NCBI GenBank assembly: GCA_037721215.1
Contig: JBBJNV010000004.1
Coordinates: 1 to 64,000 of the forward strand
From: Gemmatimonadaceae bacterium
Lineage (GTDB): Bacteria; Gemmatimonadota; Gemmatimonadetes; Gemmatimonadales; Gemmatimonadaceae
DNA: 64,000 nt
Direction of reading: 5' to 3'
Shown: positions 1 through 8,131 of the stretch, piece after piece
Position numbering within the stretch: the first letter of the stretch is position 1
Layout: each line of letters begins with the position of its first letter
Notes under the pieces: generated by a model
Databases searched by the model: none
What the model saw: the letters and a program-made list of their open reading frames with translations, nothing else
Told to the model about the DNA's origin: nothing
Position numbers and translations under genes: made by a program

Positions 1-1
1 G

Positions 2-214
2 GGCGCGACGATCACCCTGACGGTGAACGGAGCGCCACACGAGGCACGCCCCGATAGCACGGTCGCCGCACTGCTCGCGACTCTCGGCATCGAGCCCCGC
101 CTGGTTGTCGTCGAGCTCAACCGAAAGATTCTCCGCGATCGCGCCGCCTTCCCTCTCATTACCCTCGACAATGGCGATATCGTCGAGATAGTGCACTTCG
201 TTGGCGGTGGCTGA
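2..214 (+). CDS. thiS: Sulfur carrier protein ThiS (5' end probably outside window)
   Basis: ThiS carries the sulfur for thiazole synthesis in thiamine biosynthesis; its C-terminal glycine is thiocarboxylated and passed to ThiG. The protein ends in the GGG tail typical of ThiS, preceded by the ubiquitin-like pattern VEIVHF. A GTG at position 23 could start it, but the in-frame codons before it (TITLT) match the usual first beta-strand of ThiS, so the true start is probably just upstream of the window. The stop codon abuts the ATG of thiG, implying translational coupling. Confidence 0.88.
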   Translation, partial: GATITLTVNGAPHEARPDSTVAALLATLGIEPRLVVVELNRKILRDRAAFPLITLDNGDIVEIVHFVGGG

Positions 215-1021
215 ATGACAGGAACGGCGGTCGAGACGTCGCCCGGCATGCTGCCGCTGACAATCGCAGGCCGTGAATTCCGGTCACGACTCATGGTGGG
301 CACCGGCAAGTACGCCACAAATCTCGACATGATCCGGGCTATTGATGCTTCGGGGGCGGAGGTGGTGACGGTTGCGGTGCGGAGAGTAGATCTGAATCGA
401 GTCAACGACGAAGGAATACTCCGCCATCTTGACCCTGATCATTTTTTTCTGCTGGCCAACACCGCTGGCTGTTATGACAGCGACGAGGCAATTCGCTATG
501 CGCATCTCGCGCGTGCTGCGGGTTTCAACGAGTGGGTCAAGCTCGAGGTGATCGGCGACCTCGAGACTCTGCTTCCCGATACAGCCGGGCTCCTCGAGGC
601 CACCCGCGCGCTGGCGGACGAGGGATTCAAGGTCATGGCCTACACCAACGATGACCTGATAGCAGCCTTGAGGCTCGAAGACGCCGGCGCAGTGGCGGTG
701 ATGCCGCTTGCCTCGCCTATCGGCTCCGGCCTCGGAATGCTCAATCCATTCGCGATTCGCACTATCAAACACCGGCTCCATGTGCCGGTAATTGTGGATG
801 CGGGGGTCGGTACCGCATCGGATGCATGCATCGTGATGGAGCAGGGCGTCGACGGGATTCTGATGAACACCGGGATTGCAGCTGCTTCGGATCCGGTGCA
901 AATGGCATCTGCGATGAAACAGGCAGTCGAGGCCGGGCGTCTGGCGTATCTCGCGGGGAGGATGCCGCGTCGAGAGATCGCCGTACCTTCATCGCCTTTT
1001 ACCGGCATGTTCAACACATGA
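215..1021 (+). CDS. thiG: Thiazole synthase ThiG
   Basis: ThiG condenses deoxyxylulose 5-phosphate, dehydroglycine or iminoglycine, and ThiS-borne sulfur into the thiamine thiazole phosphate in the cytoplasm. The 268-residue protein has the family landmarks: GTGKY near residue 30, the Schiff-base lysine in WVKLEVIGD (Lys109), PLASPIGSG and the phosphate-binding VDAGVGTASDA segment. Length is normal for the family. It starts at an ATG directly after the thiS stop, and its own stop overlaps the next ATG (ATGA, 1018-1021), so thiS, thiG and rsmB look co-translated. Confidence 0.96.
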   Translation: MTGTAVETSPGMLPLTIAGREFRSRLMVGTGKYATNLDMIRAIDASGAEVVTVAVRRVDLNRVNDEGILRHLDPDHFFLLANTAGCYDSDEAIRYAHLARAAGFNEWVKLEVIGDLETLLPDTAGLLEATRALADEGFKVMAYTNDDLIAALRLEDAGAVAVMPLASPIGSGLGMLNPFAIRTIKHRLHVPVIVDAGVGTASDACIVMEQGVDGILMNTGIAAASDPVQMASAMKQAVEAGRLAYLAGRMPRREIAVPSSPFTGMFNT

Positions 1022-2364
1022 CATCGCCGGGCGGTGCCGTTCAGAGCGCAGCCATTGGCGGAGTCACCAGCCCGCGCATTATCGCGGCGGGAATTCTGGC
1101 CGACATTCACGCCGGCGAAATGCTCGACTCGGCGTTCGAGCGCCGGGCCGCGCCGCTCGACGCGCGTGACCGGCGATGGCTGCGGGAGCTTGTTTACGGC
1201 ACCCTCAGGCAGCGCAATGCACTCGACGCTATCCTGGCCGAGCGGGTTCGTCTGGGCCTGGGGCGTGTCGACATCGATTTGCTGGATCTGATGCGGCTCG
1301 GCGTATATCAGCTGTTGCACATGGGCAGCGTCCCGGCGTACGCGGCAATTGCGCAGACTGTTGAACTGGCCAAGGTGAGACATGGAATCGGCGCCAGTAA
1401 ACTCATGAACGCGGTCCTGCGCCGCATCGACAGAGAAAGCGAAAGCCTGCGAGTTCCGGTGCCGGCAGACTCTCTCGAGGCGCTGGCTGTGAAGTATTCC
1501 CATCCGTCGTGGCTGATTGCGCGCTGGCTGTCCCGGTGGGGCGACGAGGCGACGGAGGTTCTTCTGATGAAGAACAATGCGGAGGCGCCCCTCGTCATCC
1601 GGCCGTACGGCATCGTGCGCGAACAACTGGAGTCGATGCTCGAATCAGCCGGAGTAGATGTTGAAGATGCGCCGCTCGCGCGCGACAGTCTCCTTATAAG
1701 CGGCGGGATTTCTCTCAACGAGCTCGGCGCCTTCAGACAGGGGTTGTTTTTCGTCCAGGATCCCGGCTCGACGCTGGTGACACAGTACGCCGCGATCGCT
1801 CCCGATTCCACAGTAGCTGATCTTTGCGCGGCTCCGGGTGGGAAAGCGCTCGAGCTTGCTCGCCTTGCGAAAGCGGTGATCGCGGTTGACCGCTCAGTGC
1901 ACCGGCTCCAGCGACTGATAGAGAACAAAGTTCGCCTCGAAGCCGACAATCTTTTCGTTGTGGCTGGTGATGCGCACTTCCCGGTGGTGAAGGAAATGGA
2001 TGCGGTGCTCATCGACGTTCCGTGCACCGGCACTGGTACGTTCCGGCGGCATCCCGATGCTCGATGGCGCCTCAAGGTCTCGGACATATCTGTCATGGCC
2101 GCACTCCAGGCAGGTATTCTCGACGCCGCTGCAACAGCGGTAAGGCCGGGCGGACTGCTGATTTACAGTACGTGTTCTCTCGAAGCAGAGGAGAACGAGC
2201 AGCAGATCGCGCGATTCCTGGCGCGGAACTCTGCCTTCACGCTCGAAGCGCCGCCGGCGGGATCGGTGCCTCCTGACACAATTGACGAAGGCTTTTTGCG
2301 AGTGCTCCCGCAGGTTCACGGTTCCGACGGAGCGTTTGCCGCGCGTTTGCGACGGGGTCAGTAA
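1018..2364 (+). CDS. rsmB: 16S rRNA (cytosine-967-C5) methyltransferase RsmB
   Basis: RsmB methylates C967 of 16S rRNA using S-adenosylmethionine. The N-terminal ~140 residues form the NusB-like RNA-binding domain (LYGTLRQRNALD...). The Rossmann methyltransferase domain follows, with the SAM loop DLCAAPGGK near residue 268. Two cysteines lie in PCTGTG (Cys336) and STCS (Cys386), the usual pair for release and catalysis in RNA m5C enzymes. The reading frame stays open upstream to 826 inside thiG. I chose the ATG at 1018 because it gives a 448-residue protein of normal length and an ATGA overlap with thiG. Confidence 0.94.
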   Translation: MTSPGGAVQSAAIGGVTSPRIIAAGILADIHAGEMLDSAFERRAAPLDARDRRWLRELVYGTLRQRNALDAILAERVRLGLGRVDIDLLDLMRLGVYQLLHMGSVPAYAAIAQTVELAKVRHGIGASKLMNAVLRRIDRESESLRVPVPADSLEALAVKYSHPSWLIARWLSRWGDEATEVLLMKNNAEAPLVIRPYGIVREQLESMLESAGVDVEDAPLARDSLLISGGISLNELGAFRQGLFFVQDPGSTLVTQYAAIAPDSTVADLCAAPGGKALELARLAKAVIAVDRSVHRLQRLIENKVRLEADNLFVVAGDAHFPVVKEMDAVLIDVPCTGTGTFRRHPDARWRLKVSDISVMAALQAGILDAAATAVRPGGLLIYSTCSLEAEENEQQIARFLARNSAFTLEAPPAGSVPPDTIDEGFLRVLPQVHGSDGAFAARLRRGQ

Positions 2365-3183
2365 GTGGGTTTCCGCGCGCTGCCGAAGCGCGCATTTCCC
2401 TACCTCCTGGTTGCGATGTTCGGGTTCATGATCGCCTATGTGGGTCTCTTTTTTTTCGCCTTCCCGGCCGACGTACTGCCCGACAACGTGCGCGTCCCCA
2501 ATGTTGTCGGGATGAGTTACGATGAGGCAGCGGCGGCTCTCGAAAAGTCCGGGTTTCCGGTAGTCAAAGGCGACACACGCTTTCACAAGACAACCCCCGA
2601 GAATCAGATCCTGCAGCAGGATCCGCCAGCGAACAGTCTTCAGAAACGCGGGGTTGATGTCACGGTTGCGATCAGCGGTGGCCAGCGCGGTGCGACGGTA
2701 CCCAATGTCGTCGGCCTGAGCCAGCAGCAGGCACGAATTGCGATCGAGAACGCGGGCTTTCAGATGGGATCGGTGATGGAGCGAACTGGTGATCAGCCAC
2801 GTGGGGCCGTGATCGACAGTGAGCCGGCCGCCGGTGCGACACTTCAGTTGCCGGCGGTGGTTAACATCGGCATCAGTCAGGGCCCTGCGACCGTAGGGCT
2901 GCCGGATCTCACCGGCAGGACTCTCGCTGACGCTCGGTCGGCCATCGAACAGCTCGGCCTTCAGGTTGGCGGCACCACACGCGACACGAGCTCGATACAA
3001 CCTGAGAACACCGTGATTGGGCAGGTTCCGGCGCCAGGTCAGAAGATCTCAGCCGGCGGCCGCGTCAATCTGACAATCTCGCGTTTTCCACCGGTTCCTC
3101 AGGCTGTGCCAATTGATACACTGGTACCGCCCGACTCGCTTTCGCGTCTGTCGCCGAGCAGCTTGCCGGGCGGTGCCTGGTGA
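2365..3183 (+). CDS. Membrane-anchored PASTA-domain protein without a kinase domain
   Basis: The GTG start follows the rsmB stop with no gap. Residues 11-33 form one membrane helix, followed by three PASTA repeats (VPNVVGMSYDEA, VPNVVGLSQQQA, LPDLTGRTLADA), each about 70 residues, and a short proline-rich tail. PASTA domains bind peptidoglycan fragments and usually sit on Ser/Thr kinases or penicillin-binding proteins. Here they stand alone on a periplasm-facing anchor, so the protein may be a cell-wall sensor or scaffold; its partner is unknown. The stop overlaps the GTG of rpe (GTGA, 3180-3183). Confidence 0.85.
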   Translation: MGFRALPKRAFPYLLVAMFGFMIAYVGLFFFAFPADVLPDNVRVPNVVGMSYDEAAAALEKSGFPVVKGDTRFHKTTPENQILQQDPPANSLQKRGVDVTVAISGGQRGATVPNVVGLSQQQARIAIENAGFQMGSVMERTGDQPRGAVIDSEPAAGATLQLPAVVNIGISQGPATVGLPDLTGRTLADARSAIEQLGLQVGGTTRDTSSIQPENTVIGQVPAPGQKISAGGRVNLTISRFPPVPQAVPIDTLVPPDSLSRLSPSSLPGGAW

Positions 3184-3845
3184 AGGTCCGGATCGCGCCA
3201 TCGGCGCTCAGCGCTGACTTTGGAAAACTGGCGGACGAAATCGCCATGTGCGTCGCCGGCGGGGCAGACATGATTCACATGGATGTGATGGACGGCCGAT
3301 TCGTGCCCAACATTACTTTCGGTGAGAAGATGATTGCGACGGTTCGCCGCATCACGACGCTCCATCTGGACGTTCACATGATGGTGGAGGAGCCCGAGAG
3401 GTATTTCGAGAGCTTCGCAAATGCCGGCGCGACGGGAATGACGATTCACTCGGAAGCCGCACCTCATCTGCAGCGACAGCTTGCCCTGATACGGGAGCAC
3501 GGGTGTCTCGCGGGAGTCGCGATGAATCCCGGGACCTCCCTCGAGCCGCTGCGCGAAGTAGTCGGCGACATCGATCTTGTGCTCGTCATGACTGTCAATC
3601 CCGGCTTCGGCGGTCAGGAGTTCCTTGATGCCTCGACGGGAAAGGTTGCGAGGGCGCGCCGCATGCTCGACGACTCGCGATGCGGGGCGGCACTCGAAGT
3701 CGATGGCGGCATTTCACGTGAGACGATAGAAAAAGTCTGGCGTGCCGGCGCTGATACGTTTGTGGCCGGCAGTGCGATATTTACCTCGGACGATCCGTGT
3801 CGCGAGATCGGGGTGCTTCGCGGACTTTGCGTCGAAACGGCGTGA
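3180..3845 (+). CDS. rpe: Ribulose-phosphate 3-epimerase
   Basis: Interconverts ribulose 5-phosphate and xylulose 5-phosphate in the pentose phosphate pathway. The 221-residue TIM barrel shows the expected motifs: APSALSADFGKL at the N-terminus, metal-binding HMDVMDG and LDVHMMV, VNPGFGGQ for phosphate binding, and EVDGGI with the catalytic aspartate. It uses a GTG start in a 4-bp overlap with the PASTA gene, which continues the translationally coupled run from thiS. Family assignment is secure. Confidence 0.96.
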   Translation: MKVRIAPSALSADFGKLADEIAMCVAGGADMIHMDVMDGRFVPNITFGEKMIATVRRITTLHLDVHMMVEEPERYFESFANAGATGMTIHSEAAPHLQRQLALIREHGCLAGVAMNPGTSLEPLREVVGDIDLVLVMTVNPGFGGQEFLDASTGKVARARRMLDDSRCGAALEVDGGISRETIEKVWRAGADTFVAGSAIFTSDDPCREIGVLRGLCVETA

Positions 3846-3909
3846 CGACACAACAACGGCAACCTCGGAATACGGAGATATTCCATATGGCTTTTCGCAA
3901 GGATCCTGA

Positions 3910-4461
3910 ATGACCAGCCGAAAACAATTCGCGACGGTACTCGGCGTACTCGTCGCCGTGCTTGCGATCGCAATTGTCGGGCGCCAGATGCTGGGCGATG
4001 AGATGTCACCGCTCGGCCTTGGATCCAGGGCCCCTGACTTCACCGCGAGCACTCTGGCGTCGCAGCCGGAATCGAAGTCACTCGAGGATTACCGCGGTCA
4101 GGTAGTGATGCTGAATGTGTGGGCAACATGGTGTGGGCCATGCCGCATTGAAATGCCGAGCATGGAGCTGTTGCACAAGGCGTACGGGGACAAGGGTCTG
4201 CGAATTGTGGCGGTCAGCATCGATGATCCCGGTACCGAACAGCTCGTCCGGGATTTCGTCGAACAGTATGGACTCACTTTCGAGATTCTTCACGATCCCG
4301 CCAAGGCTATCAGCCGACAGTATCAGACCACAGGTTACCCCGAAACCGTGATCCTCGGGCGAGACGGAATAATCCGGAAGAAACTGATCGGTGCGACTGA
4401 CTGGAATTCACCCGACAACCGCGCGCTGATCGAGCGGTTGATTGCCGAAAGCGCAGAGTAG
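3910..4461 (+). CDS. TlpA/ResA-like membrane-anchored thiol-disulfide oxidoreductase
   Basis: A 183-residue redoxin with one N-terminal membrane helix (about residues 6-27), so the thioredoxin fold lies in the periplasm. The active site is WCGPC in the segment ATWCGPCRIEMP. RAPDFTAS precedes it, and TTGYPETVILGRDG supplies the cis-proline region. Such proteins reduce disulfides in apocytochrome c or other exported proteins. Sixty-four bases separate it from rpe, and tsaD starts three bases after its stop. The exact substrate cannot be read from the sequence. Confidence 0.88.
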   Translation: MTSRKQFATVLGVLVAVLAIAIVGRQMLGDEMSPLGLGSRAPDFTASTLASQPESKSLEDYRGQVVMLNVWATWCGPCRIEMPSMELLHKAYGDKGLRIVAVSIDDPGTEQLVRDFVEQYGLTFEILHDPAKAISRQYQTTGYPETVILGRDGIIRKKLIGATDWNSPDNRALIERLIAESAE

Positions 4462-4464
4462 TCG

Positions 4465-5508
4465 TTGCCCCTGATACTTGGAATCGAGACCTCGTGTGAT
4501 GAAACATCCGCGGCGGTCATCGATGGCAGTGGCAACAATGTCGAGCAGCGTTCCCTTGTGATCCTCTCGCAGGACATCCACCGTGTGTTTGGAGGTGTGG
4601 TTCCGGAGATTGCATCCCGCGCCCACCTGACGAGTATCGTTCCGGTAGTCGAGCGAGCTTTGAACGAAGCAAATGTCAGGCTTGAGGACATCGACGCCAT
4701 CGCAGTGACATCTGCCCCAGGCCTCGTCGGCGCATTGCTGGTGGGCGTGTGCTACGCAAAATCACTGGGATTCGCTAAAGGCATCCCGGTTGTTCCGGTC
4801 CACCACATGGAGGGGCACCTGTTCGCGACATCGCTTGAGCATGAAAGTGCGGTGCCGCCTTTCACAGCTTTGCTCGTCTCGGGTGGGCACACGATGCTAC
4901 TCGATGTCGAAGCGTGGGGTCGTTACCGCCTGCTCGGCGCCACTCGCGATGACGCGGCCGGCGAGGCATTTGACAAGGTTGCGAAAATGCTCGGGCTTCC
5001 CTATCCCGGCGGCCGTCATGTTGAGAGGCTGGCGCGCGAAGGCGATCCAACGCGTTTTCGATTCAAGCCGCCGATGGTGCGGCGCTCGGACACTCCCGGC
5101 GACGAGGACTACTATGCGTTTTCATTCAGCGGATTGAAGACTGCCGCCCTGAATGCCGTCCGCGGCAGTTCCGATATCGACGTTGACCGGTCTGCCATTG
5201 CGCGCGGTTTTCAGGACGCACTCGTTGCCTCCCTCGTCGAGAAGACTCTGCGTGCTGCACGTGAATACTCCCGCACGCGGATTGTTCTTGGCGGCGGCGT
5301 GGCCTGCAATACGGCCCTCTCGAGTGTGCTCGCCGAGCGGGCGTTGCAGATTGGTGCTAACGTATTTGCGCCGTCGCCGCGCCTGGCGACGGACAACGCA
5401 GCGATGATCGCACGCGCCGGTCTGTTTCGTCACGAACGTGGCGAGCATGCCGGATTTGATCTCAACGCGCATGCGAGCCAGCCGATCCCCGGCCTGATCG
5501 CGGCCTGA
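4465..5508 (+). CDS. tsaD: tRNA N6-threonylcarbamoyladenosine transferase TsaD
   Basis: TsaD transfers the threonylcarbamoyl group to A37 of ANN-decoding tRNAs, together with TsaB and TsaE. The 347-residue ASKHA-fold protein begins GIETSCDETS, has the metal-binding HxxxH in HHMEGH (His114 and His118), then SGGHT and the late GGGVACN loop and DNAAM. The start is a TTG three bases after the preceding stop; no ATG or GTG nearby would preserve the IETSCDE strand. Length is typical. Confidence 0.95.
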   Translation: MPLILGIETSCDETSAAVIDGSGNNVEQRSLVILSQDIHRVFGGVVPEIASRAHLTSIVPVVERALNEANVRLEDIDAIAVTSAPGLVGALLVGVCYAKSLGFAKGIPVVPVHHMEGHLFATSLEHESAVPPFTALLVSGGHTMLLDVEAWGRYRLLGATRDDAAGEAFDKVAKMLGLPYPGGRHVERLAREGDPTRFRFKPPMVRRSDTPGDEDYYAFSFSGLKTAALNAVRGSSDIDVDRSAIARGFQDALVASLVEKTLRAAREYSRTRIVLGGGVACNTALSSVLAERALQIGANVFAPSPRLATDNAAMIARAGLFRHERGEHAGFDLNAHASQPIPGLIAA

Positions 5509-5525
5509 CAATTTTCATTCACGCG

Positions 5526-6383
5526 ATGCCACGTATCTTTGCACAGATCGTTCATCATCCGCTCGCATACGAACTGGGCCCTTTGCAGATAACAGGGTTC
5601 GGGCTCGCGATACTACTTTCCTTTGTAATCGGGCAGATAATCCTCCAGCAGGAGCTCGACAGGCGCGGGGAGGATCCGGGTCCTGCAGGCGACATGGTTT
5701 TTGCCGCAGTGATTGGTGGCCTGCTCGGTGCGAAGATTTACTATGCAATCCTGACGCAGGACGCCGGCTCGCTCGTCAGCAGGGCGGGGTTTGTTTTCTG
5801 GGGTGGCCTTATCGGCGGCATCCTCGCCGTCTCGGCCCTGGTCGTAGTGAAGAAGCTGGGCCTGGCGCGGATGAGCGATGTATCGGGTATTGCACTCGCA
5901 GGCGCTTACGCCGTGGGGCGAACCGGTTGCTGGGCGGTCGGTGATGATTACGGGCGCCCGTTCAATGGCCCTTGGGCCACAGTATTTCCGGAAGGTGCGC
6001 CGCCTTCGACAGCCGGAAACATGTCCAGCATGTTTGGCGTTGGCTTTCCGCCGGGAACGCCCCAGAATCAGGTGATCGCTGTACATCCCACGCAGATCTA
6101 CGAAGTCGGCATGGGCTTCGTGATGTTTCTCATTCTGTGGCATTTCCGCGATCACAAGCATGCGCGAGGCTGGCTGATGGGTTTCTACTGCGCGCTTGCC
6201 GGTGTGGAGAGATTCATCGTGGAATTTTTTCGAGCCAAGGATGACCGGTTGTTCGGCGGGGCTCTGACGATTGCGCAGGTGATCGCTCTGATCTTTGCGG
6301 CGGGGGGCGTGGCGATCATGTACGCGAGGTGGAACGTGACGCCTACCTCGCCAGGCATTTACGCAAAACGACAGGCGGCTTAA
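5526..6383 (+). CDS. lgt: Prolipoprotein diacylglyceryl transferase Lgt, divergent signature
   Basis: Lgt moves diacylglycerol from phosphatidylglycerol to the lipobox cysteine of prelipoproteins in the inner membrane. The protein is 285 residues with about seven hydrophobic segments and the FWGGLIGG loop. The signature region reads GRTGCWAVGDDYGRP where the classical enzyme has GRxGNFxNGExxG. The arginine and last glycine are kept, but the first asparagine is cysteine and the glutamate is aspartate. Several predicted lipoproteins in this window would need such an enzyme. It ends 18 bp before a convergent gene. Confidence 0.87.
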   Translation: MPRIFAQIVHHPLAYELGPLQITGFGLAILLSFVIGQIILQQELDRRGEDPGPAGDMVFAAVIGGLLGAKIYYAILTQDAGSLVSRAGFVFWGGLIGGILAVSALVVVKKLGLARMSDVSGIALAGAYAVGRTGCWAVGDDYGRPFNGPWATVFPEGAPPSTAGNMSSMFGVGFPPGTPQNQVIAVHPTQIYEVGMGFVMFLILWHFRDHKHARGWLMGFYCALAGVERFIVEFFRAKDDRLFGGALTIAQVIALIFAAGGVAIMYARWNVTPTSPGIYAKRQAA

Positions 6384-6401
6384 GCACACGGATTCGCTCG
6401 G

Positions 6402-8102
6402 TCAAGGCTTCGCCTTTTCACGCAGTGTGGGATAAGTGATGCCAAGCTGCTCTAGATAACTACCGAACTTTTTTGAGTCGTAGTAGAGCTTTCGCATCTG
6501 GGGCCGGTACGCCGACATGATATCGGCGTTCAACCAGATTGCAGGCTTGTCAGTCGCGGCAAAAAACGGTGTGTACTTGACAGCCCTGGTCTGAACCGTG
6601 TTGAAGTACTCCCAGGCGTCGCTTACGATCTTCGGCGTCAGCAGTATGTCCAGCATCGTCATCGCCTGAACCTTTGCTCCTGCGACGACACCCTTGTGGG
6701 CAATCGGCGTCGCCATTGAAATAGCGTTTGCCCAGTTGTGACCGGGCAGGCCGGGAATGTTGGACGGAAAGTTGAGGTTGATGGTTGGCACGTTCCAGCT
6801 CACGTCGCCGATATCGTCTGACCCTCCCCCCATGCGCGTCGCCTCGTTTACCGGCCCGTTCAGTCTTCCGGATTGGGTAATGAGTCCGCTGTCCGGAGCG
6901 CTCAGCTCTCGCTGAATTCCCCTCGCGAGCGCCTGATCCTTTTCATCCCACACCGGCATGCCGACCTTCGCGATGTTCTGATACATCGCCTCGGCGACAG
7001 GCCGCGAGAAATGCGCGCTCCATCCGGATCCAACCATCATGACAGTGTCGACTTCGGTCTCGGTCATCATCGCCGCGCCCTGCGCCATCTTCTTCGCCGT
7101 CTCGAACATCGCGAGCGTGCGAGGATGATCGCGTTCCCGGAAGTAAAACCAGATGCTCGCGGTACTCGGAACTACATTCGGCTGATCGCCGCCATCGGGA
7201 ATCACATAGTGAGAGCGCTGCTGCAGAGTGAGATGCTCACGCTTCATTTCCCACCCTTGCGCCATCAGCATGACGGCGTCGAGCGCGCTCTTCCCACGCC
7301 ATGGCGCGCCAGCCGCATGAGCACTCGACCCTTTGAACTTGAAGATTGCGGATATGAGCGCATTGTTCGATGACTGCCCCCACGCGACTGAGAGCGAATT
7401 GCTCACGTGGGTGAACAGCGTGATATCGACGTCCCTGAAAACACCGGCCCGCACGAGGAACGCCTTGCCCGCCATTTGCTCTTCGGCAACTCCGGGCCAG
7501 AGAACGAGAGTGCCGGGGAGCTTCTCCCGCTGCATGATTTTCTTTACGACAATCGCCGCCGCGATGTTGAGCGGCATTCCGGAATTGTGCCCTTCCCCAT
7601 GCCCGGGCGCACCGGCGATCATCGCGTCCCTGTAGCCAACGCCGGGTTTCTGCCCCGCCTGAGGGATGTCATCGATATCCGAGCCCAGCGATATCACCGG
7701 TTTGCCCGAACCCCAGCGCGCGACGAACGCCGTTGGAATTCCCGCGACACCGCGCTCGACCTTGAACCCATTCTGCTCGAGAATGCCAGTCAGATATTTC
7801 GACGTCTCAAATTCCTGAAACCCCAGCTCGCCGTATGAGAACACCTGATCGACCATCACCTGGATGAGCTTTGCCCGGGCATCGATTTCCTTGACCGCTT
7901 CTGCCTTCAACGCATCGAGGCGCGCGGTGGTCGCGTACCTGTATTTGATGGAGTCGGCGGCACCGGGAGTTGCACCCTGCGATAACACGTGGCGGGGTGA
8001 CAGCGCAGCGACGGCGAATACCGCGGCGATTGAGGCAGCTCGCAGCAAAAATCGGTGAGGTGTCAATTGGTGCTCCAGGATCGGCGTGAGATTTTTGTAC
8101 AT
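6402..8102 (-). CDS. Secreted M20D-type amidohydrolase (AbgB-like)
   Basis: A metal-dependent amidohydrolase of the peptidase M20 family, subfamily D, related to p-aminobenzoyl-glutamate hydrolase subunit B. The metal-binding histidine motif appears as GHGEGHNSG, and EQMAGKAFLV supplies the acidic ligand region. A signal peptide (RFLLRAASIAAVFAVAALSP, then VLSQG) points to export. The ATG at 8102 gives 566 residues. An in-frame TTG at 8066, preceded by GGAG at good spacing, would give a shorter and more ordinary signal peptide. The gene lies 29 bp downstream of the asparagine synthase gene on the same strand. Substrate unknown. Confidence 0.85.
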   Translation of the reverse strand: MYKNLTPILEHQLTPHRFLLRAASIAAVFAVAALSPRHVLSQGATPGAADSIKYRYATTARLDALKAEAVKEIDARAKLIQVMVDQVFSYGELGFQEFETSKYLTGILEQNGFKVERGVAGIPTAFVARWGSGKPVISLGSDIDDIPQAGQKPGVGYRDAMIAGAPGHGEGHNSGMPLNIAAAIVVKKIMQREKLPGTLVLWPGVAEEQMAGKAFLVRAGVFRDVDITLFTHVSNSLSVAWGQSSNNALISAIFKFKGSSAHAAGAPWRGKSALDAVMLMAQGWEMKREHLTLQQRSHYVIPDGGDQPNVVPSTASIWFYFRERDHPRTLAMFETAKKMAQGAAMMTETEVDTVMMVGSGWSAHFSRPVAEAMYQNIAKVGMPVWDEKDQALARGIQRELSAPDSGLITQSGRLNGPVNEATRMGGGSDDIGDVSWNVPTINLNFPSNIPGLPGHNWANAISMATPIAHKGVVAGAKVQAMTMLDILLTPKIVSDAWEYFNTVQTRAVKYTPFFAATDKPAIWLNADIMSAYRPQMRKLYYDSKKFGSYLEQLGITYPTLREKAKP

Positions 8103-8131
8103 GCAACGCGTCTGCGCGCCGATGCAGTCAT

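Noticed and set aside
640-1626. Long minus-strand open frame across thiG and rsmB
   Set aside because: It is antisense to two well-conserved genes, has no family motif or ribosome site, and its composition is that of a high-GC shadow frame.
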